Made by a program: the position numbers and the translations under genes
Notes under the pieces: model-generated
Told to the model about the DNA's origin: nothing
Databases searched by the model: none
What the model saw: only the letters and a program-made list of their open reading frames with translations
Source of the DNA: Carpediemonas membranifera
Lineage: Eukaryota > Fornicata
Length of the DNA stretch: 64,000 bases
Reading direction: 5' to 3'
Assembly: GCA_019828565.1 (NCBI GenBank)
Contig: JAHDYR010000011.1
Location: forward strand, 496,001 to 560,000
Part shown: positions 1-9,874 of the stretch, one piece after another
Numbering within the stretch: the stretch's first letter is position 1
How the letters are laid out: the number at the start of each line of letters is the position of its first letter

Positions 1-951
1 ACTGACATCACCAACGCCTCGAGAACCATGCTCTTTGACATCCACAAGAAGGCCTGGGACCCTGAGCTCTGCGCCCTCGTCGGGGTCGACCCGTCGTGTC
101 TTCCTGAAGTCGTCCCGAGCAGTGCAGTTTACGGCAAAGTCACCAGCAAGAACTGTCCGCTCTCTAAGCTCAACGTAGTCATCAGCGGGTGCATGGGTGA
201 CCAACAGGCCGCCCTCTTCGGCCAGAACTGCTTCCATCCCGGGGAGATGAAGTGCACGTACGGGACCGGCTGCTTCCTCCTCCAGCAGGCCGGCCCCACC
301 GCCCCTGAGGTCGACCCAGCCTCCGGCCTCCTCACCACCATCGCCTACGACATCGACGGCACCGTCTGTTACGCCATTGAGGGCGCTGTGGCGTGTGCGG
401 GGTCGATGTTCCAGTGGCTGCGGGACGACGTCGGTATCTACTCCCGGACCAGTGAGATTGAGCCCCTAGCACGCGAGGTAGACTCCTCGGAGGGCGTGAT
501 CCTTGTTCCTGCCTTTACTGGCCTCTTTGCCCCCCGCTGGCGGCCTGATGCCAGAGCCTGCATCGTGGGCATGACTTTCCGCACCAACCGCTGCCACATC
601 ATGCGGGCCGCCCTCGACGCCGTCTCTTTCCAGGTTGTGGACGTCGTCAAGGCCATGGGCGGTGCCCAGAAGCTCAGTGTCGACGGCGGGATGACTGTCA
701 ACCGACTCCTCATGCAGACCCAGGCCGACCAGCTTGGCGTTGACGTTGAGGTCAGCAGTATGCCTGAGGTCACCGCACTGGGCGCGGCAATGGCTAGCGG
801 GCTTGCTGTGGGTTTGTATAAGGACTTTGACGATATTAAGGCGCACGGTGGTAAGAAGTCGACCGTGACACCGACGAGTACGGCAGAGCAACGGGAAGCG
901 TGGTCGGAGCAATGGGAGAAGGGTATTGCCAGGGCTCTCGACTGGGTTTAA
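1..951 (+). CDS. glpK: Glycerol kinase, 3' part (5' end outside window)
   Basis: FGGY-family kinase that makes glycerol 3-phosphate from glycerol and ATP. The frame is open from base 1 (TDITNASRTM...), so the N-terminal half with the first actin-like ATPase lobe is cut off by the window edge. The visible part has the family's GDQQAALFGQ stretch followed by a YGTGCF segment and, near the C-terminus, the VDGGM...N...LMQ...AD nucleotide-binding region with TALGAAMASG. All of these are typical of glycerol kinases. The stop is TAA inside TTTAAAT. The internal ATG at 28 is not the true start. Confidence 0.95.
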   Translation, partial: TDITNASRTMLFDIHKKAWDPELCALVGVDPSCLPEVVPSSAVYGKVTSKNCPLSKLNVVISGCMGDQQAALFGQNCFHPGEMKCTYGTGCFLLQQAGPTAPEVDPASGLLTTIAYDIDGTVCYAIEGAVACAGSMFQWLRDDVGIYSRTSEIEPLAREVDSSEGVILVPAFTGLFAPRWRPDARACIVGMTFRTNRCHIMRAALDAVSFQVVDVVKAMGGAQKLSVDGGMTVNRLLMQTQADQLGVDVEVSSMPEVTALGAAMASGLAVGLYKDFDDIKAHGGKKSTVTPTSTAEQREAWSEQWEKGIARALDWV

Positions 952-1066
952 ATTGTGAACTATGATTAGATAGGGTCGCATCGCCTGATCTGGCGTTGAC
1001 CAGGCTGCACTTTAGCCTCGCAATTGTGCCATCCGTTTGGTTATTCGATTGTGAAGTTTACAGTGC

Positions 1067-2968
1067 ATGTATAGTCAAAGCCAGCAACCATACGGTCAGC
1101 AACCACAGCCAATGCAGCCCCCAGGACCGTCATATGGCCAATCATCGCAGCCCGCAGCCCCTCCAGGACCCTACGGCCAGCCCAGCAGCCAAGCGCCGTC
1201 ATCTAGCGCACCATACGGCTTTGAAGAACACACAGTTTCTCCCGCAGCAGCCAGCAGCACATATTCCCAGCCGGGGATGTACAGCTATACGCCCTCAGCC
1301 TCTGACCCGTACAGCATGCCGCAATCCGCATCCTTCACCCCCACTGACATCAACTACGGCGCCCAGGCTATGGCTCCAGACACACAGGTGACCTCCATGG
1401 TCGAGCTAAGCCTCGCTTGCATTAACCTGCCCAATCTTGACGTTCTCTCCAAGACGGACGCCGTTATCGTAGCCTACGAGCACAACGCCATCACACACTC
1501 GATGAAGGAGGTGGGTCGCACCGAGGTGATCAAGGACAGCCTTAACCCGCGATTCGTGCGAAAGATCAAGATGCCCTACTACTTCGAGATGTCCCAGAAT
1601 CTCGTCTTCCGGGCCTACGACATCGACGATTGGAAGCACATCAACGACATGAGCAAGCAGGAGCACATTGGCGACTGCCGAGTCTCTCTGGCGGCGATCA
1701 TTAACGCCCCCAAACAGATGCTGACGACCCCTCTCCGCCTTCCAAGCTCGAAGAAGGGACGGGGAGAGCTTGTGATCACCGCCGAGCAGCTTACTGAGTG
1801 CGATCTCGGGGCGACGTTCAGGTTCCGCGTCTCTGGTCTTCCACGCACCGATCTCTTTGGGTCATGTGATCCCTTCATCGAGATCCGCCGCACGATGGAG
1901 TCGGGTGGCTCCGTGGTTGTCTGGAAGAGCGAATACCACAAGAGAAAGCTCAAGGTGGCGTTCAACGAGACCAAGGTCGACCTTGTCACCCTTTGTAATG
2001 GAGACAGAAGTAGGACGCTCATCATCGCGGTGCTCGACTGGAATCGGTCAGGATCGCATGAGTTTATCGGGCAGGTGGAGCTCAACGTCGACCAGCTCGA
2101 GGAGGCTGGCCGGCAGGGGCAGAGCTTTACTTTCAAGAACCCCCGCAAGTCGACGCCGCAAAAGAGGCAGAAGTCTAGGGGCAAGCTGATCATCGATAAG
2201 TTCACCATCCACAAGGTGCCTACATTCTTCGACTTCCTCCGCCGCGGCCTCCAGCTGCACCTCTCCGTCGCCATAGACTTCACCGCCTCCAACGGCAACC
2301 CGGCAGACTCCCGCTCCCTCCACTACATGGGCGACCCCAACCGCCCCAACGAGTACCAGCAGGCGATCAGGTCCGTGGGCGAGGTCCTGGCGCCGTATGA
2401 ACCAAACGGAATCTTCACTGCACTGGGCTTCGGCGCGGCACTGCAGCCTGCGAACCGGGTGTCCCACTGCTTTAACCTGGCTCCGGGCGACGGAACTGTC
2501 GCGGGCCCTATAGGCATCGAGCAGGTTTACAAGCAAGCTCTGGCGAGCGTCAGACTCTCTGGGCCGACACTGTTCGGGCCCATCATAGAGACATGTCGCC
2601 GCAGGGCACTGCAGCGGGGCCCTGGGCACTATGATGTGCTGCTCATCATCACTGACGGCGTTGTAACCGACGTCCAGAACTCAATCAGAGCCGTAGTGGC
2701 GGCGGGAAAGACACCAATGAGCATCATCATCGTTGGCGTTGGAAGAGAAGACTTCACGCAGATGGAGGTCCTTGACGCCGACGAGGAGCCCCTCATCACA
2801 GACTCGGGCGAGCGAATGGTCCGAGATATTGTCCAGTTCGTCCCCATGCGCCATGTCTCCCGGAGCCAGCAGATGGTCGCCGCAGAGACCCTGCAGGAGC
2901 TCCCGCGACAGGTCGTGGACTGGTACGAACTGGCCCAGCGCATGGGCGTTCCCTTCCTTCTGGACTAG
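1067..2968 (+). CDS. Copine (two C2 domains plus vWA)
   Basis: Calcium-dependent phospholipid-binding protein of 633 aa. Residues 1-110 are a Pro/Gln/Ser/Tyr-rich low-complexity tail, an extension relative to most copines. C2A lies near residues 112-245 and C2B near 246-375, with a CDPFIEI strand. The copine-type von Willebrand A domain spans about 390-615 and carries the MIDAS-like DFTASNG characteristic of the family. Function is inferred as membrane recruitment of partners in response to calcium. The start is the first ATG after the upstream gene. The TAG stop is followed directly by TAAAATA. Confidence 0.93.
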   Translation: MYSQSQQPYGQQPQPMQPPGPSYGQSSQPAAPPGPYGQPSSQAPSSSAPYGFEEHTVSPAAASSTYSQPGMYSYTPSASDPYSMPQSASFTPTDINYGAQAMAPDTQVTSMVELSLACINLPNLDVLSKTDAVIVAYEHNAITHSMKEVGRTEVIKDSLNPRFVRKIKMPYYFEMSQNLVFRAYDIDDWKHINDMSKQEHIGDCRVSLAAIINAPKQMLTTPLRLPSSKKGRGELVITAEQLTECDLGATFRFRVSGLPRTDLFGSCDPFIEIRRTMESGGSVVVWKSEYHKRKLKVAFNETKVDLVTLCNGDRSRTLIIAVLDWNRSGSHEFIGQVELNVDQLEEAGRQGQSFTFKNPRKSTPQKRQKSRGKLIIDKFTIHKVPTFFDFLRRGLQLHLSVAIDFTASNGNPADSRSLHYMGDPNRPNEYQQAIRSVGEVLAPYEPNGIFTALGFGAALQPANRVSHCFNLAPGDGTVAGPIGIEQVYKQALASVRLSGPTLFGPIIETCRRRALQRGPGHYDVLLIITDGVVTDVQNSIRAVVAAGKTPMSIIIVGVGREDFTQMEVLDADEEPLITDSGERMVRDIVQFVPMRHVSRSQQMVAAETLQELPRQVVDWYELAQRMGVPFLLD

Positions 2969-3012
2969 TAAAATACGTACACACGACATGGCTTAATTTA
3001 TGCCGAGGCCAC

Positions 3013-4506
3013 TCAGACCTTGTCCAACCCGCTTAGCAGACCCCGACCCGCCCCGACCGTCGCACGTGGGGTAAACGATGTCCGGCTTACTCGTGGGACA
3101 AACATCTGGGCCGACACGGAGGGCTCGGCTGGACGCTGAACAGAGGGCGACATGGTGGCCGCCAGATGGCTGGTAAGCGCGGACAGCGAGCTCTTGCTCT
3201 TAGCACGGTGGGCCTCGGCCTCAGCTGTCTTGGCTGCGGCGCTCGGCTCGCGGCGAGTGACGGGGGTCAGAGGCGTGACCGAGGGCGCCGCGACCACTAC
3301 CATTGGCTGTACAACAGGCGTGGGGGCCGGTCGTGCGGCCGCGTTGCTGAACATGGAGGTCGACTGGGGCTGGGCTCCGAAGCCGGTGGCTGGAGCCGAG
3401 TTGAACGTCGGTGTGGCGCCAAAGCCGGTCGACGCGGGGGCCGACCCGAAGCCAGTTGACGGAGCCGCGCCGAACCCAGAAGAAGCACCAAATCCGGTGG
3501 CTGTTTTGACTCCAAATCCACTTTGGGGGGCAGGCTGGGCACCGAATCCGGCACCAGGGGTCGCCCCGAAGGACGAGGTCTGCTGGGGTTGCCCGAAAGG
3601 ACTCTGTGTAGCTGCGGGCGCTCCGAACGTCGACGTGGCACCCTGCTGGGACGCCCCGAATGCGCTGGGTTGGGCAGTCTGCCCAAAGGGGCTCGACTGG
3701 GCCTGACCGAACGCAGTGGCGGGCCTCGCCTGGCCAAAGGCAGACTGGCCTGTCTGCCCGAACGCTGTGGCCGCCTGGGGGGTGCCGGTCTGACCGAACA
3801 TGGGCGTGGTGCTTTGGCCAAAGGTCGAGGCCGGGGCGGACGTGGATGCTTGGCCAAAGGCGGTAGGCTGGGCTGGCTGGCCGAGCGGAGAGGATGTGGC
3901 CTGACCGAATGCTGACGTCGGCTGCTGTGTCTGGCCAAAGGCGCCTCCAGGACGGCTGAAAGGGGAGGAGGAGGCCTGGCCAAATGCACTAGTCGGTTGC
4001 TGGGGCTGCTGGCCAAAGGCACCGGTCATAGGAGACGAGGTAAAACCACTCGCCGGGCGCTGGCCGAATGCAGTCGTGGCGCCTGGTGTCGAGCCGAACC
4101 CACCGGTGGACGGCTGAGTCTGGCCGAATGGACTGGCAGTCGTGGTTGATCCGAAGGCGGGCTTTTGCCCAAAGGCGCTGGTAGACTGCTGGCCGAACAT
4201 GCCTGTCTGCTGCTGCGGCTGCTGGGCTGCACCGCCGAAGCCTCCGAAAGGGTTGTTCGTCTGCGGGGTGGTTTGGCCGAATGGGGAAGCTGTGGGCTGA
4301 GAAACCTTAGTACCTGTGCTCATATTCGCCTTGTAGTCCTCATATCGCATGAGAGCGAGCGGCATGGCGGAATAGCAATCCATGGCATTGATAGATGTGT
4401 TGCGCCACGTTACAGAACGCTGAATGCCGTTTCTCTTTTCATTTTGGCGTGTAGTAGTCTCCTGGTATGGCCTACGCCTCGAAGCCGTATTCCCCCACGA
4501 GTTCAT
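3013..4506 (-). CDS. Nup98-like FG nucleoporin with N-terminal GLEBS-like segment
   Basis: A 497-aa nuclear pore protein. Residues 1-60 end in INAM..Y...MRYEDYKAN, which resembles the segment closing the Rae1/Gle2-binding GLEBS region of Nup98/Nup116 (ITAM..Y...LR.EDY.AN). Residues about 65-420 hold dozens of FG dipeptides, mostly as AFGQ, SPFGQ or GFG, in Gln/Thr/Ser/Pro-rich linkers. This is the disordered permeability-barrier type of sequence. The C-terminal ~80 residues are basic and FG-poor, and I see no Nup98 autoproteolytic (HFS) domain. The first ATG is at 4506; the open frame continues upstream without another ATG. GLEBS placed at the very N-terminus is unusual, since in animal Nup98 FG repeats precede it. 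Confidence 0.85.
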   Translation of the reverse strand: MNSWGNTASRRRPYQETTTRQNEKRNGIQRSVTWRNTSINAMDCYSAMPLALMRYEDYKANMSTGTKVSQPTASPFGQTTPQTNNPFGGFGGAAQQPQQQTGMFGQQSTSAFGQKPAFGSTTTASPFGQTQPSTGGFGSTPGATTAFGQRPASGFTSSPMTGAFGQQPQQPTSAFGQASSSPFSRPGGAFGQTQQPTSAFGQATSSPLGQPAQPTAFGQASTSAPASTFGQSTTPMFGQTGTPQAATAFGQTGQSAFGQARPATAFGQAQSSPFGQTAQPSAFGASQQGATSTFGAPAATQSPFGQPQQTSSFGATPGAGFGAQPAPQSGFGVKTATGFGASSGFGAAPSTGFGSAPASTGFGATPTFNSAPATGFGAQPQSTSMFSNAAARPAPTPVVQPMVVVAAPSVTPLTPVTRREPSAAAKTAEAEAHRAKSKSSLSALTSHLAATMSPSVQRPAEPSVSAQMFVPRVSRTSFTPRATVGAGRGLLSGLDKV

Positions 4507-4672
4507 GCCAATGAGCAAGAGTTGCGCATATTCTGCGAAGTGTCGACTTCTCAGATGATCCGAGTAATATGACAGTCAGGCCAGGTGGTATGGCCCACAA
4601 CAGCACTCACCAGCCCTTCACATGTGTGTGTTTCTCTCAACATTGAGTTGCACTATTCAGCACTCGCCGACG

Positions 4673-7600
4673 ATGACCGAGGGAGCGGTGGACGCGTTTC
4701 CCGACGAGTATATAAGCGTTCTGTGGGACTGTATGTCCCAAATGCTCATCGAGATGTCCATTGGCAAGAAGGGATCCCCCGTCGTGGGATACAGTCTTAC
4801 CAACGGCAAAACCAAGCGTGTAACGCATATCCTGGTTCCTGCACCCATGGAAGCTGATGTTCGATGCCTTTTACTGACGAATTCGACGTTCCTGGAGCGC
4901 GGTATGACTGGCCTCACCCCTTTGAAAGAGGGCAACGTTCGCCACCGGGCCTTTGCCGCCGAGCAGGACGTCCCGAAGAACTATACACTCAGAAACGCCC
5001 TGAATGCACTCATTCCCGCCTGTCCAGATGGCGCGATCCCCCTTTTCTTCGTTCCCGGCAGGCCCCGCGCATTATGGAACGGCAGCAGCGTCCAACGCCC
5101 ACAGCTCGAGGCCACAGACGCTGCGGAGTACATATTCGCCAAGGTCCTCGAGCCAATGGTCATTGACAGTCCAGCTTCCCTCTCTGCGGCCGCCCGTGGT
5201 TGCCGCTTCTTCCTCCCACAGACACCGGACGCCAAGCCGCCGACAGAAGCGATGCCCAACGGAAAGACTGCTGCCAACAGCAAATACCCCCTTCGCCTCG
5301 TCCTAGACACACTTGAGGGCACTCCTGTTCCCACTGCCCTCCCCGCCCTGGTGGCGCACGTCGAGGCGATACGGCCTCTTAACGGGCCCGATGTGCTCAG
5401 ACGGACGTTCACCAAGATCAACGAGCACCAGGCGGCTGCTTTGAGGGATAAGATCGCCTTCGCCTGGGCGTGTGATGCTGCCCTGGCGTGTCTGGCCATC
5501 CCAGCTCACGTGGACGCCGTTCCACGCCTGCTACGGGCGCTAGAGGGAGCTCAAAGCGACAGCAAGCATACCACAGCGTACAGAGAGACCGCGATCGTCG
5601 CTATCCTCTCCCGTGCGTTTGACAGCACCATCGCCCCAGCTCAGCTTTCAGCCATCCTCGAGGCCTCCATGAAAGCTGCTCCCACCTCACTGCCGGCCTT
5701 CCTGCCCAAGGCAGACCCTGCCCTCACGCTTTCCCGGGTCCGACGTGTCCTCGAAGACCCTGGACTGCATGGTGTTGTCGGACCGGCACTCAGGACAGCC
5801 GCCGGGTTGCGGATATTGCCCAGAGCGGTCGAGATTATCGAGCAGGCCGCAGATAGTCTGACCTTCACCACGGTGGCCATGCCGCTGTCGTCCGCCGGGT
5901 CAGCTCTGCTCGCCGTCCCTCGTTCGTCCCTTAAGATCGCCCTCGGCCTCCTCGTCGAGCGGATAGCGGCCGGGGGGAGAGGCGTGGGCCTCTTCACAGT
6001 AACCGGACTGCTACTAGACCACGCCCTGGTCGACGCTGACACCGCTGCGACCCTCCTCGCTGCCACTCAACCACTCATCGACACTGTGACAGCTCTTGTG
6101 TCGGGCGAGTGGCGTTCAAACATGCCGCCACACGGATTGTACCTGCACCGCGTCTGCTGCTCCTTTACAGAGCTGGCGACGCTGACTGCCCGCCCCGACA
6201 CGGCACCCCCGCCCCCACAGACCCTGCCCGCACCTGACACACTGCCAAATGACGACTTCATTCTCAGACAACTGGCCGAGCTGGTCATACTTGGGGCGGT
6301 CGAGTCCCCCGGTCGCGTCTTAGTCGACGCCCTCGTAGCCACCGCGGCAGGGAGAGAGTTTGTCGTCAGCCGCGGTCTCCTCATGGAGGGGGTCAAGCCT
6401 GGGTCGAGGAAGACCCTGCGGCGGCTGAGGCCACTCCTGAATGACCCTGCTTTGCTCGTACAGGCCATGCCCGATGCCTTGGGCGATATTCTGACGGCAC
6501 TGAATTCTGCAGTCGGTGATGACGATGCAGTTTTAGGCTCAGTCGTGGAGGTGTGGAAGACGCTGGCGAAGCTGCCCCGGAACCCCGCCATCCCGACTAG
6601 GGAGAGCCTAAAGGCCCTGGCAGAGGTCAGAGCGGCAGGTGGGGCTGAGCAGGTATGCACTGAGGCCATCGGGTATATATTGTCAAACGCTGCCTCAGAC
6701 GCCAAGGACCAGCGGACTGGAGACGCCCTCGAGCCCGTACTGCACGAGCAGGATGTCGACAAGTTCGGGCTGACCCCCGACGAGGCCGTTCTCGTCGGTC
6801 GAGGTTGTGCCGACCAAGGGTGCACGAACCCTATGGTGATCCTGGGGCAGATCGCATCAAATCGGATCAAAATCCCATCAGAATCCGATATTAATGTCGT
6901 CAAGCATATCACCAAGATCCACCGCCATCCGTCGAAATCGAAGTACGTCTATCATTTCCTCGACTCCGACCGCACGCCCATCCAACTACACGCGCGACTC
7001 GACATCGTTGCGGCACTCAAGGCTGCGGTCTGCACTGACTGTCTCGCGCTGATCGCCCAGTCAAGACTCACTGCTGAGGCCAGACGGATCGTGTCCAAGC
7101 TGATCAATGCCCAGGCCGACCCGCTGACTCTGCTCAAGTCGGTTGTGGCCTCGATTCCCGACCCAGCAGCTGTAATCGCCCAGCTGTCTGGCGGCATCAC
7201 CGCGGAGTCACTGGACGCCTGTGCCGAGCTCCTCTCCGCCGCCGAGCCTGTCTTCCGACTACTCGGCATCCAAGCAGCCTCTGCCCTGGGAGTTGACGAG
7301 CTCCCCTTCAGAGCCTACCTCGCCCTCGGCCGCGTCCTCAAGCAACGCATGGACAACGGGTTCCCCCCCTCTGTCGTGGGCCGGGCCGACACACTCGCGG
7401 TAGACCTCGGGAGAACGCTCAGCGCCGCTCTCCAGGCCATCCCCGTCTGCTGTCGGCGCAGCGCCATGCCCTCGCTCTTCAGCGCCGTACCCCCTGCGTT
7501 GGGTGCCCTTCCGGCACTCACGGCAGAGCCGCTGTGGCGCGACGTGAGCACAGCTCTTGTCGGCGTGATCGCACTCGACCAGGCAGCAGCCAAAGGTGCC

Positions 7601-7969
7601 CGGAAGGACGGGAAGCAGACTGTCAGCGGGCAGCACTTCCTGGCGCTCACTGCGGCCGTATCCTCGCTGCTGGCCGCTCGCCCGGTTCACTGGGCATCGG
7701 CTGACCGGCTTGTGACCACATACATCGACATGGCCGCGTCCTCAGGCTTCCAGCCGTTCGTAGTCCCCGTTCTTGCAGGAGCTATCCAGGCCTACGCCGC
7801 GACGGAGTTCAGGTCGCCCTCGGTCGACGCTTCTCTCGGGGATGCCATCATTGCACTCCCACCTGGGTTGCAGACAAGGGTTGCCAGCCAGCTTGACCGA
7901 TCCGGGCATGAGCTGTACGGCGCCCTCTACCAGCTGGGTAGTGTTAAGCAGTTTAGCGGTAATGTGTAA
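4673..7969 (+). CDS. Large alpha-helical (HEAT-like) protein, possible Urb2/Npa2 relative
   Basis: A 1098-aa protein with no obvious catalytic motif. It is predicted almost wholly helical, with Ala/Leu-rich repeats suggesting an alpha-solenoid. The last ~100 residues (a helix around QPFVVPVLAGAI, then LDRSGHELYGALYQLG...F.G) resemble the C-terminal pattern of Urb2, the nucleolar pre-60S factor. I judged this by eye and it is weak. The ATG at 4673 (MTEGAVDAF) is preferred over the in-frame ATG at 4622, whose extension looks non-coding. It is divergent from the nucleoporin gene, about 170 nt away. If the Urb2 reading is wrong it remains an unidentified solenoid protein. Confidence 0.8.
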   Translation: MTEGAVDAFPDEYISVLWDCMSQMLIEMSIGKKGSPVVGYSLTNGKTKRVTHILVPAPMEADVRCLLLTNSTFLERGMTGLTPLKEGNVRHRAFAAEQDVPKNYTLRNALNALIPACPDGAIPLFFVPGRPRALWNGSSVQRPQLEATDAAEYIFAKVLEPMVIDSPASLSAAARGCRFFLPQTPDAKPPTEAMPNGKTAANSKYPLRLVLDTLEGTPVPTALPALVAHVEAIRPLNGPDVLRRTFTKINEHQAAALRDKIAFAWACDAALACLAIPAHVDAVPRLLRALEGAQSDSKHTTAYRETAIVAILSRAFDSTIAPAQLSAILEASMKAAPTSLPAFLPKADPALTLSRVRRVLEDPGLHGVVGPALRTAAGLRILPRAVEIIEQAADSLTFTTVAMPLSSAGSALLAVPRSSLKIALGLLVERIAAGGRGVGLFTVTGLLLDHALVDADTAATLLAATQPLIDTVTALVSGEWRSNMPPHGLYLHRVCCSFTELATLTARPDTAPPPPQTLPAPDTLPNDDFILRQLAELVILGAVESPGRVLVDALVATAAGREFVVSRGLLMEGVKPGSRKTLRRLRPLLNDPALLVQAMPDALGDILTALNSAVGDDDAVLGSVVEVWKTLAKLPRNPAIPTRESLKALAEVRAAGGAEQVCTEAIGYILSNAASDAKDQRTGDALEPVLHEQDVDKFGLTPDEAVLVGRGCADQGCTNPMVILGQIASNRIKIPSESDINVVKHITKIHRHPSKSKYVYHFLDSDRTPIQLHARLDIVAALKAAVCTDCLALIAQSRLTAEARRIVSKLINAQADPLTLLKSVVASIPDPAAVIAQLSGGITAESLDACAELLSAAEPVFRLLGIQAASALGVDELPFRAYLALGRVLKQRMDNGFPPSVVGRADTLAVDLGRTLSAALQAIPVCCRRSAMPSLFSAVPPALGALPALTAEPLWRDVSTALVGVIALDQAAAKGARKDGKQTVSGQHFLALTAAVSSLLAARPVHWASADRLVTTYIDMAASSGFQPFVVPVLAGAIQAYAATEFRSPSVDASLGDAIIALPPGLQTRVASQLDRSGHELYGALYQLGSVKQFSGNV

Positions 7970-8162
7970 CGTAAACACAACGGTTTATGACGGTTGGGTG
8001 ACTGGGGGTAGGCCCACGGAGTGAGCGTGAGACAATTGCTGGGATTGGTCTGCTCTCCTTCTGTCAAGACGGATGAGCGATGTTTACTCTATACATACGC
8101 ACATGTAAGCGATAAATGGGGTTCATGATGACAGACTGCGACACATTGTCGGCGAGCAGTGG

Positions 8163-8939
8163 ATGGACTCCCTCTCAATTCACATCGTTCCTGTCCTTAA
8201 AGACAACTATGTGTACCTTATCGTCAACGGTGCTGAGCACACCTGCATTGCCGTTGATCCGGGCGTCTCCAGGCCAATTCTCGCCAAGGCGGAGGAACTA
8301 GGCTGCAAACTAACGCATATATTGAATACACATTGCCATTGGGACCATTGCGATGGCAACATTGATCTCAAGAACGCCACCGCGTGCTATGTGGTTGGTT
8401 CTCGACACGATGCCGCCCGCATACCCGGAATCGATCGGCAAGTGGTCGACGGCGATGTCCTCAGGCTATGTGGGGTCGACATTCACGTCCTTGGGACCCC
8501 CGGGCACACCACTGGCGATGTATCGTACTTCTGTCCCGACCTCCATGCCCTCTTCCCCGGCGACTCTCTCTTCCCCATGGGATGTGGCAGGCTGTTTGAA
8601 GGGACGCCTGGGGATATGTGGCAGAGCATGCAGAAGCTCAAGGCGCTGCCTGGAGACACTAAGGTGTATTCTGCCCATGAATATACCGTAGCAAACTCGA
8701 GGTTTGCAGCACACATTGACCCACATAACCCGGCCGTCAAGGCGGCAGCAGAGAGGGCAAAGACGCTTCGGGGGTCTGATGAGTGCACATTGCCGGTGAT
8801 TCTGGGCGACGAGCTTCAGTGCAATCCTTTCCTGAGGGCAGACGAGCCAGAGTTCCAGAAGGAGCTTGGTATGGAAGGCATGAGCGCAGTAGAAGTGTTT
8901 GCGCATGTAAGAAGAACTAAGGATGGCTTTAAAGGGTAA
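8163..8939 (+). CDS. Glyoxalase II (hydroxyacylglutathione hydrolase)
   Basis: Metallo-beta-lactamase fold hydrolase of 258 aa that cleaves S-D-lactoylglutathione, the second step of methylglyoxal detoxification. The binuclear metal motif THCHWDH is at residues 56-62. Further metal ligands are in GTPGHT, FPGDSLF and SAHEY. The C-terminal helical region typical of glyoxalase II (NP...F.R) is present, and the length matches the family. There is no targeting peptide, so a cytosolic location is likely. The stop codon lies within GGTAAAC. Confidence 0.93.
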   Translation: MDSLSIHIVPVLKDNYVYLIVNGAEHTCIAVDPGVSRPILAKAEELGCKLTHILNTHCHWDHCDGNIDLKNATACYVVGSRHDAARIPGIDRQVVDGDVLRLCGVDIHVLGTPGHTTGDVSYFCPDLHALFPGDSLFPMGCGRLFEGTPGDMWQSMQKLKALPGDTKVYSAHEYTVANSRFAAHIDPHNPAVKAAAERAKTLRGSDECTLPVILGDELQCNPFLRADEPEFQKELGMEGMSAVEVFAHVRRTKDGFKG

Positions 8940-9874
8940 ACAATGAAAAGGGCGATAAGCTTGGGAGACAGGAAAAATGGAGCAAATTGATGTTTGTTAG
9001 AAACTGAGACCTGTCAGACAGCCTCCTGTGCATGGAAAATGATTCCACGATCTTCAAATGGCAATGGCGGGCCTTGCAGCCGCTACTCCGAGGAGTACCA
9101 CGCCAAAAGCTTCACGCTCAGCACAAGAGGGGCATATCGATCATCCAGGTTGGATTGGTTACCAAGATATACACGTAAAGAAACGAAGAAGTTGCTATAG
9201 TAGCGATCCCGTTCGAGTATAGTCTTGTTGATAATTGTTAGCCTTAGCCTGCGCGACTTGACGACAGTGGTAAAAATGGCTTAAACTCAAAGTGAACATT
9301 TGAACGTTAAATGGAGTAATATGGCCTTCGCATAGTACTCAAACAAACTTGGTGTTCAGTTGACTCTACCATTTGTGGCTGCCTCCGACTTATGTTTTGA
9401 TGAGCCTTTGAGTATTTGATGAGCGTACCATGCGGTTGACACAAACAATCAACTCAATATGTTTATGACAGTCGGTATTCCGTACCGTTGCCATTGCTAA
9501 GACTGATTTGACTTTGGCTTATCACCCATTGCAATGAGCGCTTTCGGTGTGGCGCACAAGTTGAGATGACGGAGAACTGCACCAGGTCATGTCGGTGTAT
9601 TGTTTGATTGAGTCTAGCTGGTAAAGCCGCAATGAAGTCAGGTCGGGCAGGGTCTTCTCCAACCTGTCTTAAATCTCATGAAACAGGGTCAACTCACCAA
9701 GCCACTGGAATTGTAATCGTATAACACCCACCGCTTTCTTTCTCTCTCTTTCAAGCTGGCTCGAAGCGTGTCTATCAGTGGGTCGTGCACACACATGCGA
9801 GCTGGCCTCTAACGGACACTTATGAATCGCCAACCCCCAATAAACAAGCAAACATTTACAACTCTTGGACCCAC
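8940..9874. other. Intergenic region, 935 bp, no gene seen
   Basis: Lies between the convergent 3' ends of glyoxalase II and the THADA-like gene. It is visibly richer in A/T than the flanking genes, with stops in all frames and no long ORF. I found no convincing tRNA (no paired A and B boxes), repeat or array. Confidence 0.6.

Noticed and set aside
9220-9245. GTTCGA-like sequence as a tRNA B box
   Set aside because: No matching A box or cloverleaf pairing could be drawn around it.
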